Part shown: positions 40,074 to 48,021 of the stretch, one piece after another
Layout of the letters: each line of letters opens with the position of its first letter
Numbering within the stretch: the stretch's first letter is position 1
Assembly (NCBI GenBank): GCA_036675505.1
Contig: JAKFEW010000086.1
Coordinates: 1-57,993, forward strand
Source: JAKFEW01 sp036675505
GTDB taxonomy: Bacteria; Cyanobacteriota; Sericytochromatia; S15B-MN24; JAQBPE01
Direction of reading: 5' to 3'
Length of the DNA: 57,993 bases
Notes under the pieces: model-generated
The model's input: the letters and a program-made list of their open reading frames with translations, nothing else
What the model was told of the DNA's origin: nothing
Database searches by the model: none
Made by a program: the position numbers and the translations under genes

Positions 40074-40583
40074 ATGCGCCGCCACCTCCCGCTTCTCGTC
40101 CTCGCAGCGACCGCCTTCCTGGCCCTGGCTGGGCCGGCGCTCGCCATCCCTGCCCCGCTGCCCCAGGGTGCGACGCCCTACCCTTCGGCGTTGCCCACCG
40201 CGTTCGCCACCCTGGGGCCCGGGGCTACTCTGCCCGCCGACGCCGGCTGGCTGGGCGCCGCTTCGGCGGCGCTCGGCTGGGGCGCATGGGTGCTCGCCCA
40301 CTGGCGCGAGCTCGGCGAGCTGATCGCCCTCATCGTCGCCCTCGTCACCGCCATCCGCACCTACCAGTGGAACCAGCTCGTGAAGCTCGCCGGCCAGCTC
40401 ACCTTCTCCGTCGCCACGCTCACGAACTTCGACAACGACGCGAAGCGGCGCGTGGCTGAGCGCGAGCTGTACCAGAAGGCGCCGGCGATCGCGCGGGCCT
40501 GGTTCACCGAGGAGCAGTTCGCGCTCGCCGTCGAGACGGGCTGGAAGCTCATCGCCAAGCCCAGGCTCGAGGCGAAGGCGTAG
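40074..40583 (+). CDS. Holin-like membrane protein
   Basis: This 169-residue protein has an N-terminal signal-like segment (HLPLLVLAATAFLALAGPAL), a second membrane helix (GELIALIVALVTAIRTYQW, about 83-101), and a polar helical C-terminus (VAERELYQKAPAIARAWFTE) like the LLH-type phage holins. It lies between the endolysin and another one-helix protein, so a lysis role is likely. It could alternatively be a spanin component. Confidence 0.65.
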   Translation: MRRHLPLLVLAATAFLALAGPALAIPAPLPQGATPYPSALPTAFATLGPGATLPADAGWLGAASAALGWGAWVLAHWRELGELIALIVALVTAIRTYQWNQLVKLAGQLTFSVATLTNFDNDAKRRVAERELYQKAPAIARAWFTEEQFALAVETGWKLIAKPRLEAKA

Positions 40584-40586
40584 CCG

Positions 40587-40889
40587 ATGGACTTGCAGGT
40601 CTTCGTCTTCTTCGGGGGCCTGCTGGCCCTCTGGAGCGGCATCATCATCGCCACGCTCAAGTGGATGCTCGACAAGAGCGACCGCCACATGGGCGAGCGC
40701 CTGGAGCTGCTCAACAAGCACATCGAGACCTTCCGCTCCGACGTCCACAAGCTGGAGCTGGAGGTCGAGAGGGTCAAGCGCGAAGCCGTCGAGCGCTTCG
40801 TGCCGCGCGAGGACTGGATCCAGTTTGGGATCGCGATGGAAGGCAAGCTCGACAGGGTTGTGAGGAAGATCGATGCCGCCGTCCGATGA
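40587..40889 (+). CDS. One-helix membrane protein with coiled coil (lysis cassette)
   Basis: This 100-residue protein has an N-terminal membrane helix (FVFFGGLLALWSGIIIATLK) followed by a coiled coil (GERLELLNKHIETFRSDVHK, LELEVERVKREAVERF). This resembles i-spanin (Rz-like) or a Mu gp-type holin partner. It overlaps the next gene by 17 bases. The exact lysis role is unclear. Confidence 0.6.
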   Translation: MDLQVFVFFGGLLALWSGIIIATLKWMLDKSDRHMGERLELLNKHIETFRSDVHKLELEVERVKREAVERFVPREDWIQFGIAMEGKLDRVVRKIDAAVR

Positions 40890-41190
40890 AATCCAGCTCG
40901 ACCGCCACATCCGCGAAGAGGCGCGGTGGCTCATCCTGCGCACGCTGTACATGGCGCGTCCCGTGGGTGCGCCCGAGTCGATCATCCTGCGCGGCCTCAC
41001 GGGCGCGGACCTTCCCGTGACCACGACCAACGTGCGCAACGAGCTGCAATACCTCGCCGACAAGAGCCTGATCGTCCTCGACATCAAGCGCCGCAGCGGC
41101 TGGCTCGCGAAGCTCAGCGCCTACGGCGTCGACGTCTGCGAGTACGCGAAGGACGCGCCAGTCGGCATCCTCCGTCCCGACGAGGCGTAG
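40873..41190 (+). CDS. Winged-helix protein of Mu gp26 position
   Basis: This 105-residue protein with EARWLILRTLYMARPVGAPE, VRNELQYLADKSLIVLDIKR and SGWLAKLSAYGVDVCEYAKD has a winged-helix-like profile. Small proteins with this look stand before the gp27 terminase gene in Mu-like phages. A role in lysis timing or packaging is possible. Confidence 0.65.
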   Translation: MPPSDEIQLDRHIREEARWLILRTLYMARPVGAPESIILRGLTGADLPVTTTNVRNELQYLADKSLIVLDIKRRSGWLAKLSAYGVDVCEYAKDAPVGILRPDEA

Positions 41191-41193
41191 GCC

Positions 41194-41715
41194 ATGGCGC
41201 GCCGCAGCAACGTGGACCTGCTGCCGGAGGACGTCCGCAAGTGGCTCGACAAGGCCCTCATCGACCGCTCGTTCAGCGGTTACGAGGCCCTTGCCGACGA
41301 GCTTGCGGACCGCGGCTTCACCATCAGCAAGTCGGCCCTCCACCGCCACGGCCAGCGGTTCGAGGAGTTCCTCGGCAAGGTGCGCGAGGGCGCGCACCGC
41401 GCCGCCGCGATCGCCGAGGCCCTGCCCGACGACGCCGGCCAGGTCGGCGACGCGCTCACGCAGATGCTCCAGACCCAGATTATGGACGTGGTCGTGGAGA
41501 TGAACGTGAAGCCGGACGACGTGAAGTTCACCGACCTCATCCAGGCCGTCGCGAAGCTCAACGCCTCGAGCGTCCAGCAGAAGCAGTGGGCCGCGAAGGT
41601 GAAGTCCCAGACGCGGGAGGCCGCCAAGGCCGTGGCCGAGGTCGCGCGCCAGGGCGGGCTCACGCCCGAGACCGTCGAGGCCATCCGCTCGAAGATCCTG
41701 GGCATCACGTCATGA
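41194..41715 (+). CDS. Terminase small subunit (Mu gp27, DUF3486)
   Basis: This 173-residue protein begins MARRSNVDLLPEDVRKWLDK and has the HTH segment LADELADRGFTISKSALHRH plus a helical C-terminus (AKLNASSVQQKQWAAKVKSQ). This is the DUF3486/Mu gp27 family, the small terminase that recognises the phage end during packaging. It precedes the large terminase with a 4-nt overlap. Confidence 0.9.
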   Translation: MARRSNVDLLPEDVRKWLDKALIDRSFSGYEALADELADRGFTISKSALHRHGQRFEEFLGKVREGAHRAAAIAEALPDDAGQVGDALTQMLQTQIMDVVVEMNVKPDDVKFTDLIQAVAKLNASSVQQKQWAAKVKSQTREAAKAVAEVARQGGLTPETVEAIRSKILGITS

Positions 41716-43217
41716 GCGCCCCGCCCGTCCTGCTGCCGTACCAACAGCGCTGGGTCGCGGACACGGCGGCCGTGCGGGTCGTCGAGAAGAGCCGCCGCGT
41801 CGGCCTCTCGTGGGGGATGGCTTGCGAATCCGCTCTGACCGCCGCCGCCCAGGACGGCATGGACACCTGGTATGTCGGCTACAACAAGGACATGGCCCAG
41901 GAGTTCATCCGCGACGTCGGGGACTGGGCCCGCGCCTACGGCTACGCCGTGAGCGAGATGGAGACCTACGAAGAGGTCTTCGTCGACGGCAACGACACGC
42001 AGGCGATCCTCGCCTTCCGCGTGACCTTCGCCTCGGGCTTCCGCGTCACCGCGCTCAGCTCGCGGCCGAGCAACCTGCGCGGCAAGCAGGGCCTGGTCGT
42101 CATCGACGAGGCCGCCTTCCACCACGACCTCGAGGATCTGCTCAAGGCCGCGATGGCGCTCATCATCTGGGGCGGGCGCGTGTGCGTGATCAGCACGCAC
42201 TACGGCGTCGACAACCCCTTCAACGAGCTGATCGAAGACATCCGCGCCGGCAAGGTCCCGTACAGCCTCCACCGCATCACGCTCGACGACGCCCTGGCGG
42301 ACGGGCTCTACCAGCGCATCTGCCTCACCACGAAGCGGACCTGGACCGCCGAGGCCGAGGCCGCCTGGCGCGAGTCCATCATCAGCATCTACCGAGCCAA
42401 CGCGGACGAGGAGCTGTTCTGCATCCCGAGCCAGTCGGGCGGCCGCTACCTCTCGCGCGCCCTGGTCGAGTCGCGGATGGTCGACGCGCCGGTGCTCCGG
42501 CTCTCCCTGCCCAACGGCTTCGAGCAGCTCGGCGAGGTCATCCGATTCGAGCAGGTACAGGCCTGGCTCGAGCAGTACGTGGCGCCGCTACTGGCCCAGC
42601 TCGACCCGGCAGAGCGGCACTACTTCGGCGAGGACTTCGGCCGTACGGGGGACCTGTCGGTTCAGGTACCGATGGCGGAGGGCCAGGGCCTCAAGCGCCG
42701 CGTCCCCTTCCTCGTCGAGCTGCGCAACGTGCCCTTCAAGCAGCAGGAGCAGATCGCCTTCTTCATCATCGACCGCCTGCCGAACTTCATGGCGGGCGCG
42801 TTCGACGCCCGCGGCAACGGCCAGTACCTGGCGGAGGTCTCGGCCCAGCGCTACGGCTACACGCGCATCGTCCAGGTGATGCTCTCGGAGAGCTGGTACC
42901 GCGACGAGATGCCCCGCTACAAGGCCGCGCTCGAGGACGCGAAGCTGGAGCTGCCGAAGGACGCGGATCTGCTCGCGGACCACGGCTGCATCCAGGTAGT
43001 GAAGGGCGTGCCCAAGATCCCGGACAACGTCCACACCAAGGGCGCCGACGGCGGCCAGCGCCACGGCGACGCCGCGATGGGCTGCGTGCTCGCGTGGCAC
43101 GCGAGCAACCGCGACGTCGCGCCGATCGAGTTCCAGTCGACCGGCCTGCGCACCGGCTTCAACACGGCGGACTACCTCGGCGGCCTGGGCGGCCACCGCG
43201 ACATGGCGGGCTACTGA
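41712..43217 (+). CDS. Terminase large subunit (Mu gp28)
   Basis: The ATG at 41712 overlaps the small subunit's stop; a longer frame begins at 40926 but covers other genes. The product has 501 residues: LLPYQQRWVADTAAVRVVEK, a degenerate Walker A in SRRVGLSWGM, Walker B LVVIDEAAFH, and a nuclease domain starting YFGEDFGRTGDLSVQV with GGQRHGDAAM near the end. It packages DNA by headful cutting. Its size is normal for the family. Confidence 0.93.
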   Translation: MSAPPVLLPYQQRWVADTAAVRVVEKSRRVGLSWGMACESALTAAAQDGMDTWYVGYNKDMAQEFIRDVGDWARAYGYAVSEMETYEEVFVDGNDTQAILAFRVTFASGFRVTALSSRPSNLRGKQGLVVIDEAAFHHDLEDLLKAAMALIIWGGRVCVISTHYGVDNPFNELIEDIRAGKVPYSLHRITLDDALADGLYQRICLTTKRTWTAEAEAAWRESIISIYRANADEELFCIPSQSGGRYLSRALVESRMVDAPVLRLSLPNGFEQLGEVIRFEQVQAWLEQYVAPLLAQLDPAERHYFGEDFGRTGDLSVQVPMAEGQGLKRRVPFLVELRNVPFKQQEQIAFFIIDRLPNFMAGAFDARGNGQYLAEVSAQRYGYTRIVQVMLSESWYRDEMPRYKAALEDAKLELPKDADLLADHGCIQVVKGVPKIPDNVHTKGADGGQRHGDAAMGCVLAWHASNRDVAPIEFQSTGLRTGFNTADYLGGLGGHRDMAGY

Positions 43218-43218
43218 C

Positions 43219-44715
43219 ATGACGGATCACATCTACCTGAACTTCGCGGCCTCGGCCGCTGAACCGACGGCGGCCGAGCGCGGCGAGCTGCTCGGCGAGG
43301 TGGCGTCGCTCACCCGCGACATCAACCCGCGCAGCTACAACGGCATCCTGGCGATGGACGACGACACGCTGGCGACACGCGGCGCCGGCAAGGGGCTGCG
43401 CATCTACGACGAGCTCGAGCGCGACGGCCACGCCTACAGCGTCCTCCAGAAGCGCAGGATGGCGGTGATCGCTCGCGACTGGACGGTCAACGCAGCGAGC
43501 GACAGCCCCATCGACCAGGAGGCGGCCGACGTGGTCCGCGCCCAGCTCGGCGGCGGCCGCTTCGACCAGCTCACGCTCGGCCTGCTCGACGCCACGCTCA
43601 AGGGCTACGCCGTGGCCGAGGTCATGTGGGCGGTCGAGGACGGCAGGCTCGTCTTCAAGAAGGTCATCGACCGCGACCAGCGGCGCTTCGTCTTCACGAC
43701 GGAGGCCGAGCTACGGATGCTCGTGCCCGAGAATATGATCACGGGCGTCGAGCTGCCGGCGCGGAAGTTCATCCGGCACAGCTTCGGCGCGAAGGACGGC
43801 AACCCGTACGGCCTGGGCCTCGGCACGCGGCTGTTCTGGTACGTCTGGTTCAAGCGCCAGGTGCTCGCCAACTGGCTGATCTTCACCGACAAGTTCGCGA
43901 GCCCGACGGCCGTGGGCGAGTACCCGCCGGGCACACCGAAGGCCGAGCAGGACAAGCTTCTGCGCGCCGCCGCCGCGCTCTCCCAGGAGACCGCGGTGAC
44001 CATCCCGCAGGGCCTGGTGCTCAAGCTGCTCGAGGCGAGCCGCACGGGCAGCGTCGACGCCTACGAGCGGTTCCTCAGCTACTGCGACCAGATGATCAGC
44101 GAGGTCGTGCTGGGCGAGTCGCTCACGACCTCGGGCGGCAAGAACGGCAGCCGGGCCCTCGGCGAGGTCCACAACGAGGTGCGCTTGGAGCTGGTCAAGG
44201 CGGACGCCGACCTGCTCTCCGACACGCTGAACGACACGATCGTGCGCTGGATCGTCGAGCTGAACCTGCCCGGCGCGAAGCCGCCCACCGTCTACCGCAT
44301 CTTCCCCGAGGACCTCGACGCGCGGGCCGAGCGCGACGGCAAGATCATGAAGCTGGGCTTCCAGCCGACGGAGGAGTACGTCCGGCAGACCTACGGCGAC
44401 GGATGGGAGCGCCGCCCGGCGCCGGTCCCCGCCGCCCCAGACGCCGGTACGCCGCCGGAGTTCGCCGCGCCCCCCGACGCAGACCCCGCCGACCTCATCG
44501 GCGCGCAGGCCCAGGGCGCCGCGCCGCGCGCGATGGGCACACTCGTCGACCCGATCCGCGAGCTGGTCAACCGGGCGCCCTCGCTCGAGGCCCTGCGCGA
44601 CGGCCTGATGGGGCTGTACCCGAAGCTCGAGAGCGCCGCGTTCAGCACGCTCATGCAGAAGGCGCTCACGACCGCGCACCTGGCCGGCCGCCACGAAGTG
44701 CTCGAAGGGCTCTGA
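43219..44715 (+). CDS. Portal protein (Mu gp29, DUF935)
   Basis: This 498-residue protein has VASLTRDINPRSYNGILAMD, AYSVLQKRRMAVIARDWTVN, FIRHSFGAKDGNPYGLGLGT and YCDQMISEVVLGESLTTSGG, motifs of the DUF935 portal family. It forms the dodecameric vertex through which DNA enters. It is followed by the gp30/F head protein. The C-terminal 100 residues are Pro/Ala-rich and then helical. Confidence 0.93.
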   Translation: MTDHIYLNFAASAAEPTAAERGELLGEVASLTRDINPRSYNGILAMDDDTLATRGAGKGLRIYDELERDGHAYSVLQKRRMAVIARDWTVNAASDSPIDQEAADVVRAQLGGGRFDQLTLGLLDATLKGYAVAEVMWAVEDGRLVFKKVIDRDQRRFVFTTEAELRMLVPENMITGVELPARKFIRHSFGAKDGNPYGLGLGTRLFWYVWFKRQVLANWLIFTDKFASPTAVGEYPPGTPKAEQDKLLRAAAALSQETAVTIPQGLVLKLLEASRTGSVDAYERFLSYCDQMISEVVLGESLTTSGGKNGSRALGEVHNEVRLELVKADADLLSDTLNDTIVRWIVELNLPGAKPPTVYRIFPEDLDARAERDGKIMKLGFQPTEEYVRQTYGDGWERRPAPVPAAPDAGTPPEFAAPPDADPADLIGAQAQGAAPRAMGTLVDPIRELVNRAPSLEALRDGLMGLYPKLESAAFSTLMQKALTTAHLAGRHEVLEGL

Positions 44716-44726
44716 GGTGGTGACCG

Positions 44727-45947
44727 ATGGCCGCTGAGGTCTACGGCTCGCTGCCGTTCGACGAGCAGATCGCCTTCTTCCGCGAGAAGGTGAGCTTGCC
44801 GTCGCAGGCGTGGAACGACCTCTGGCAGGGCATGCACGCCCGCGCCTTCGTCGTGGCCGGCGCCACCAAGGCCGAGCTCCTGGCCGACCTGCGCGGCGCG
44901 ATCGACAAGGCGATCGCCGAGGGCACCACGCTCGAGGAGTTCCGCCGCGACTTCGACGGGATCGTGGAGAAGCACGGCTGGAGCTACAAGGGCGGCCGCG
45001 GATGGCGCACGCGCGTCATGCTCGAGACCAACATCCGCACGAGCTACCAGGCCGGGCGCTACAAGCAGATGACCGACCCGGACACGCTGCGCGAGCGGCC
45101 ATTCTGGGAGTACAGGCACCGCGACAGCGCCCACCCGCGGCCGCTCCACGTGAAGTGGGACGGCACGGTGCTGCCAGCCGACCACCCGTGGTGGCTGACG
45201 CACTACGGGCCGAACGGCTGGGGCTGCAAATGCACGGTGGGCGCGCTCTCCCGCGACGACCTGGAGGACCTCGGGAAGAGCGGGCCGGACGAGGCGCCCG
45301 ACGACGGGACCTACACCTGGACCGACCGCCGCAGCGGCGAGGTCCACGAGGTGCCCAACGGCATCGATCCGGGCTGGGCGTACAACGTGGGCGAGGCGGC
45401 CTGGGGGCGGCCGATGGTCGAGCAGGCCCTCGAGCGCCACGCCGCCGAGGGCGCCGGCGCCTGGGAGCGCCTCACCCCGGGCGACTGGCGGTCGGCCGAG
45501 CGGCCCGCGCGGCTCGCGCCGACCCAGCTCCCGGCCATCCGGCCGACCGACGGAAGCGGCTGGGAGCGCGCCGCGTCCGAGCGCGCGATGCTGATGACCG
45601 GCGGCGACCATGTCTACCGCGTCGGCGCCTGGGATGTGCCGGTGCTGGTCAACGGCCCGGCGCTCGCCGCGCGTGTCGAGGCGCAAGACGCCTTCTACCT
45701 CTCGCTCCTGCCAGTCGCGCTCACCAAGCCCGACGAGGTCTGGCTCGCCTTCGAGCGGCTGCTCGACACGGGCAAGGTGGTGATGCGGATCCGCGCCGTG
45801 AAGGCGGTGCGCGTAGGGACCGAGAGCCGCGTGGCCGTCGCGACCGCCGGCGAGGGCGGCGCGATCGAGCGCTGGGAGGTGCTCGAGGCCGACGACTTAG
45901 ACGGCATCAACGCCGCCCGCGTCGGCGAGCTGGTGGGCGCGCCATGA
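44727..45947 (+). CDS. Head morphogenesis minor capsid protein (Mu gp30/F, SPP1 gp7-like)
   Basis: This 406-residue protein carries the gp7/F domain: FDEQIAFFREKVSLPSQAWN, VMLETNIRTSYQAGRYKQMT, RHRDSAHPRPLHVKWDGTVL and WWLTHYGPNGWGCKCTVGAL. The last has the cysteine-containing motif usual for the family. Residues 300-406 form a further domain similar to the phage barnase-EndoU-ColicinE5/D-RelE type addition in appearance only. It assembles inside the capsid near the portal. Confidence 0.9.
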   Translation: MAAEVYGSLPFDEQIAFFREKVSLPSQAWNDLWQGMHARAFVVAGATKAELLADLRGAIDKAIAEGTTLEEFRRDFDGIVEKHGWSYKGGRGWRTRVMLETNIRTSYQAGRYKQMTDPDTLRERPFWEYRHRDSAHPRPLHVKWDGTVLPADHPWWLTHYGPNGWGCKCTVGALSRDDLEDLGKSGPDEAPDDGTYTWTDRRSGEVHEVPNGIDPGWAYNVGEAAWGRPMVEQALERHAAEGAGAWERLTPGDWRSAERPARLAPTQLPAIRPTDGSGWERAASERAMLMTGGDHVYRVGAWDVPVLVNGPALAARVEAQDAFYLSLLPVALTKPDEVWLAFERLLDTGKVVMRIRAVKAVRVGTESRVAVATAGEGGAIERWEVLEADDLDGINAARVGELVGAP

Positions 45948-46093
45948 AGACCTCGCCGACGAACCGCCCCGCCCGCTGCCCCCGCTGCAACGAGCGCCTG
46001 CCGGCGCCCGAGTCGGGCCTGGCCCACCGCTGCCCGCGCCCGCCGTACCCGAAGCGCCGCCACCCCAACACGCGCCCGCCGGGCCGGAGGTAG
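45944..46093 (+). CDS. 49-residue zinc-ribbon-like protein
   Basis: ATG 45944 overlaps the F gene's stop (ATGA) and ends at TAG 46093. The peptide contains CPRCNERL and HRC, followed by a basic Pro/Arg-rich tail. This looks like a half zinc ribbon. Role unknown. The exact overlap supports translation. Confidence 0.5.
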   Translation: MKTSPTNRPARCPRCNERLPAPESGLAHRCPRPPYPKRRHPNTRPPGRR

Positions 46094-46105
46094 TACCATG
46101 GCGGT

Positions 46106-46339
46106 GTGGACGAGCAGATCGGCATCGCAAGGTGGACAACGAAGCGCGGCGGCGACCGCGTCGCCGTGGTCCGCGCACCGTCGCCGTGGGGCCGCTGGGT
46201 CCTCACCGGCGCGCAGCTCGTGCGCGGCCTGGTCGTCGACAATCACGGCCGCGTCTGGCCGACCGTCGAGGCCGCAGGCGGGGTGGCCGCTGTGCCCATC
46301 GCCGATGGCCGCGTGGCGGCGTCCTACGCCAGGACCTGA
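46106..46339 (+). CDS. Small 77-residue phage protein
   Basis: A GTG start at 46106 reads MDEQIGIARWTTKRGGDRVA and contains WGRWVLTGAQLVRGLVVD and a short beta-rich end. It fills the gap between the zinc-ribbon gene and G. Another overlapping frame is Arg/Pro-rich noise. Not a family I recognise. Confidence 0.5.
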   Translation: MDEQIGIARWTTKRGGDRVAVVRAPSPWGRWVLTGAQLVRGLVVDNHGRVWPTVEAAGGVAAVPIADGRVAASYART

Positions 46340-46360
46340 GCACCGGGTCGGAGGCCGCCG

Positions 46361-46930
46361 ATGAGCGGCGTGCGCGTCGAGGTCACCGTCGACGACCGGC
46401 AGCTCCGGGCGGTGATGTCCCAGCTGCTCGCTCGCGGCCGGGACCTCGAGCCGGCGTTCAAGTCGATCGGCGAGATGATGCTGCGCTCGACCGACCAGCG
46501 CTTCAAGAACCAGGTCGATCCGGAGGGCGCGCCGTGGCTGCCGATCGACCCGGAATGGCGCGACGAGAAGCGGCGCCGCGGGCACATCCAGAAGATCCTC
46601 CAGATGCGCGGCAGGCTGCGCGGGTCGATCGCGTACAAGGCCAGCAACGACCGTGTAGCGGTCGGCAGCAACGTGGTCTACGCGGCCATCCATCAGCTCG
46701 GCGGCGACATCGACCAGCCGCGCCGGACGCAGTCGATCGCCTTCACCCGGAAGGGCAAGTTCGCGAGCGCCAAGCAGGTCGCCAAGAAGCCGTCGAAGAT
46801 CACCCACAAGGAGGTGTCGATCCGTGCCCGCACGATCCACATGCCGGCGCGGCCGTACCTGGGCCTCTCGTCGCAGGACCGCGAGCGGGTGAGCACGATC
46901 CTGACGCGGCACCTGAGCGGTGGCCGGTGA
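46361..46930 (+). CDS. Virion morphogenesis protein G (tail completion, Mu G-like)
   Basis: This 189-residue protein starts VEVTVDDRQLRAVMSQLLAR and has SIGEMMLRSTDQRFKNQVDP, EGAPWLPIDPEWRDE, YAAIHQLGGDIDQPRR and ARPYLGLSSQDRERV, the pattern of the phage virion morphogenesis family. It is the last gene before the right end. In Mu, G is followed directly by I, but here gene I opens the opposite arm. Confidence 0.9.
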   Translation: MSGVRVEVTVDDRQLRAVMSQLLARGRDLEPAFKSIGEMMLRSTDQRFKNQVDPEGAPWLPIDPEWRDEKRRRGHIQKILQMRGRLRGSIAYKASNDRVAVGSNVVYAAIHQLGGDIDQPRRTQSIAFTRKGKFASAKQVAKKPSKITHKEVSIRARTIHMPARPYLGLSSQDRERVSTILTRHLSGGR

Positions 46931-46931
46931 T

Positions 46932-47106
46932 GATCCGGCAGGCGAGGGATCACTCTTTCGGGAAGAGTGATCGAGCAAGCGATCCTTCTTCGCCAAGAGT
47001 GATCGCGATCGATCTCAAATCAAGTGGTGCGATCAACCTTCGCCCGCTATCCCGGAACGTCCCACGTGGTGCCGCCTCATCCCGGATCGAGCGAGGGATC
47101 ACTCTT
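46932..47106. repeat. Prophage right terminus: repeated GATCACTCTT and end motif
   Basis: GATCACTCTT or its complement occurs four times (46948-46957, 46963-46972, 46995-47004, 47097-47106). The first two form an inverted repeat, and GCGAGGGATCACTCTT recurs exactly at 46942 and 47091. Between them lies the complement of CTTGATTTGAGATCG shared with the left end (about 47011-47026), followed by GCGATCA ending at 47035. These look like right-end transposase sites. The remaining 47107-47188 shows nothing recognisable. Confidence 0.55.
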
Positions 47107-47188
47107 GTCTCAAACTAGGTGACGGGTCACACCACTTCTTCGGCGAGGCGGCCCTGGACTAGCAGCCTAGCCCCATCCTAGCCCCGGC

Positions 47189-47224
47189 AAAAAACTAGCG
47201 GGCCCCCAAAACTGGGAACCCGCT
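47189..47224 (-). terminator. Intrinsic terminator downstream of tRNA-Phe
   Basis: On the minus strand AGCGGG...CCCGCT (47224-47197) forms a stem, extended by internal TTCCCAG/TTGGGGG pairing, and is followed by AGTTTTTTG. It lies 10 nt past the tRNA 3' end and would end its transcript. Confidence 0.8.
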
Positions 47225-47233
47225 TTGTTAGAG

Positions 47234-47306
47234 TGGCCTCGGCCAGAATCGAACTGGCGACACTGCGATTTTCAATCGCATGCTCTACCAACTGAGCTAC
47301 AAGGCC
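47234..47306 (-). tRNA. tRNA-Phe (anticodon GAA)
   Basis: Minus-strand sequence begins GGCCTTGTAGCTCAGTTGGT and contains an anticodon stem-loop with loop TTGAAAA (anticodon GAA), a GTTCGATTC T-arm and an acceptor 3' strand CGAGGCC with discriminator A. The acceptor pairs fully (one G-U). CCA is not encoded. The gene is intact and about 130-200 bp outside the prophage right end, so it was not used as an integrase attachment site. Confidence 0.97.
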
Positions 47307-47322
47307 TCGTTGAGTAGACAGG

Positions 47323-47351
47323 ATTCTAGCAGACCGCCGCCCCGAACGCAA
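47323..47351 (-). promoter_or_regulatory. Sigma70-type promoter of tRNA-Phe
   Basis: On the minus strand TTGCGT (47351-47346) and TAGAAT (47328-47323) are separated by 17 bp, ending about 16 nt before the tRNA 5' end at 47306. This is a near-consensus -35/-10 pair at ideal spacing. Confidence 0.8.
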
Positions 47352-47475
47352 GGCGGCCCCCACCGGCCCGGCGTTCCGGCTACAATACACCCACCCTGAT
47401 CCGCGGCCTCAACCACCTCACTCTCGCTCGCCGTCCGTTGGGCCGAGGGCGTCACCTACTTCGGAGCGAACGACG

Positions 47476-48021
47476 ATGCGACGTGAAGACCTGATCGGGT
47501 TCCTGGCCGCCGGCGGCCAGGCGAAGTACCTGTTCTTCTGGGGCCACACGCCCCCGGCCGACGAAAGCGTGAGCAAGAGCTGCCTGAGCCAGTGGTGGCA
47601 CGCGCCCTTCACGGTCGACGCCGTCACCTACGCGACGGCCGAGCACTGGATGATGGCCGCCAAGGCGGACCTCTTCGGCGACCTGGCCACCCGCGAGGCG
47701 ATCATCGCGGCGCGCACGCCAAAGGAGGCCAAGGCGCTCGGGCGGAAGGTGGCGAACTACGACGACGCCCGCTGGGAGGCGACGCGCTTCGGCGCGGTCG
47801 TGGAGGGCAACTTCCACAAGTTCAGCCAGCACGCGGACCTCGGCGAGTGGCTCGTGAAGACCGGCGATCGGGTGCTGGTGGAGGCGAGCCCGGTCGACCC
47901 GGTCTGGGGCATCGGCCTCGACGAGCACCACGCGGACGCGGCGAACCCGGCGAAGTGGCCGGGGCTCAACCTGCTGGGCTTCGCGCTGATGGAGGTGCGG
48001 GAGCGCCTGGCGCGGGGCTAG
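47476..48021 (+). CDS. NADAR family protein (YbiA/DUF1768)
   Basis: This 181-residue protein contains YLFFWGHT, LSQWWHAPFTVDAVTYATAE, HWMMAAKADLFGD, ILAART-like IIAARTPKEAKALGRKV and NFHKFSQHADLGEWLVKTGD, and ends DPVWGIGLDEHHADAANP. These are the hallmarks of NADAR proteins (YbiA-type N-glycosidases acting on ADP-ribose derivatives or riboflavin intermediates). It is a resident gene next to tRNA-Phe. A possible -10 (TACAAT) is at 47381-47386. Confidence 0.93.
   Translation: MRREDLIGFLAAGGQAKYLFFWGHTPPADESVSKSCLSQWWHAPFTVDAVTYATAEHWMMAAKADLFGDLATREAIIAARTPKEAKALGRKVANYDDARWEATRFGAVVEGNFHKFSQHADLGEWLVKTGDRVLVEASPVDPVWGIGLDEHHADAANPAKWPGLNLLGFALMEVRERLARG

Larger units (their letters stand above)
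9540..47106. mobile_element. Mu-like transposable prophage (about 37.5 kb)
   Basis: The region holds a complete set of Mu-family genes: repressor, Ner, MuA and MuB homologues, GemA, Mor, lysis genes, terminase, portal, head, protease/scaffold, and a contractile tail. The ends carry related sequences in inverted orientation: CTTGATTTGAGATCG at 9574-9588, and its complement at about 47011-47026. The left boundary is placed at a TG at 9540. The right boundary lies between a CA at 47035 and the last right-end motif at 47106. No 5-bp target duplication could be identified. All essential modules seem intact, so it may be inducible. The gene order is centre-out, unlike Mu. Confidence 0.85.

Noticed and set aside
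9526..47159. TGGAC as a 5-bp target duplication of the prophage (9526-9530 and 47155-47159)
   Set aside because: The implied right end would not finish in CA and its sequence does not resemble the left end; a 5-bp match in this space is likely by chance.
47035..47306. tRNA-Phe as the prophage attachment site
   Set aside because: The tRNA is intact and outside the prophage, no integrase gene is present, and the phage has a MuA-type transposase.
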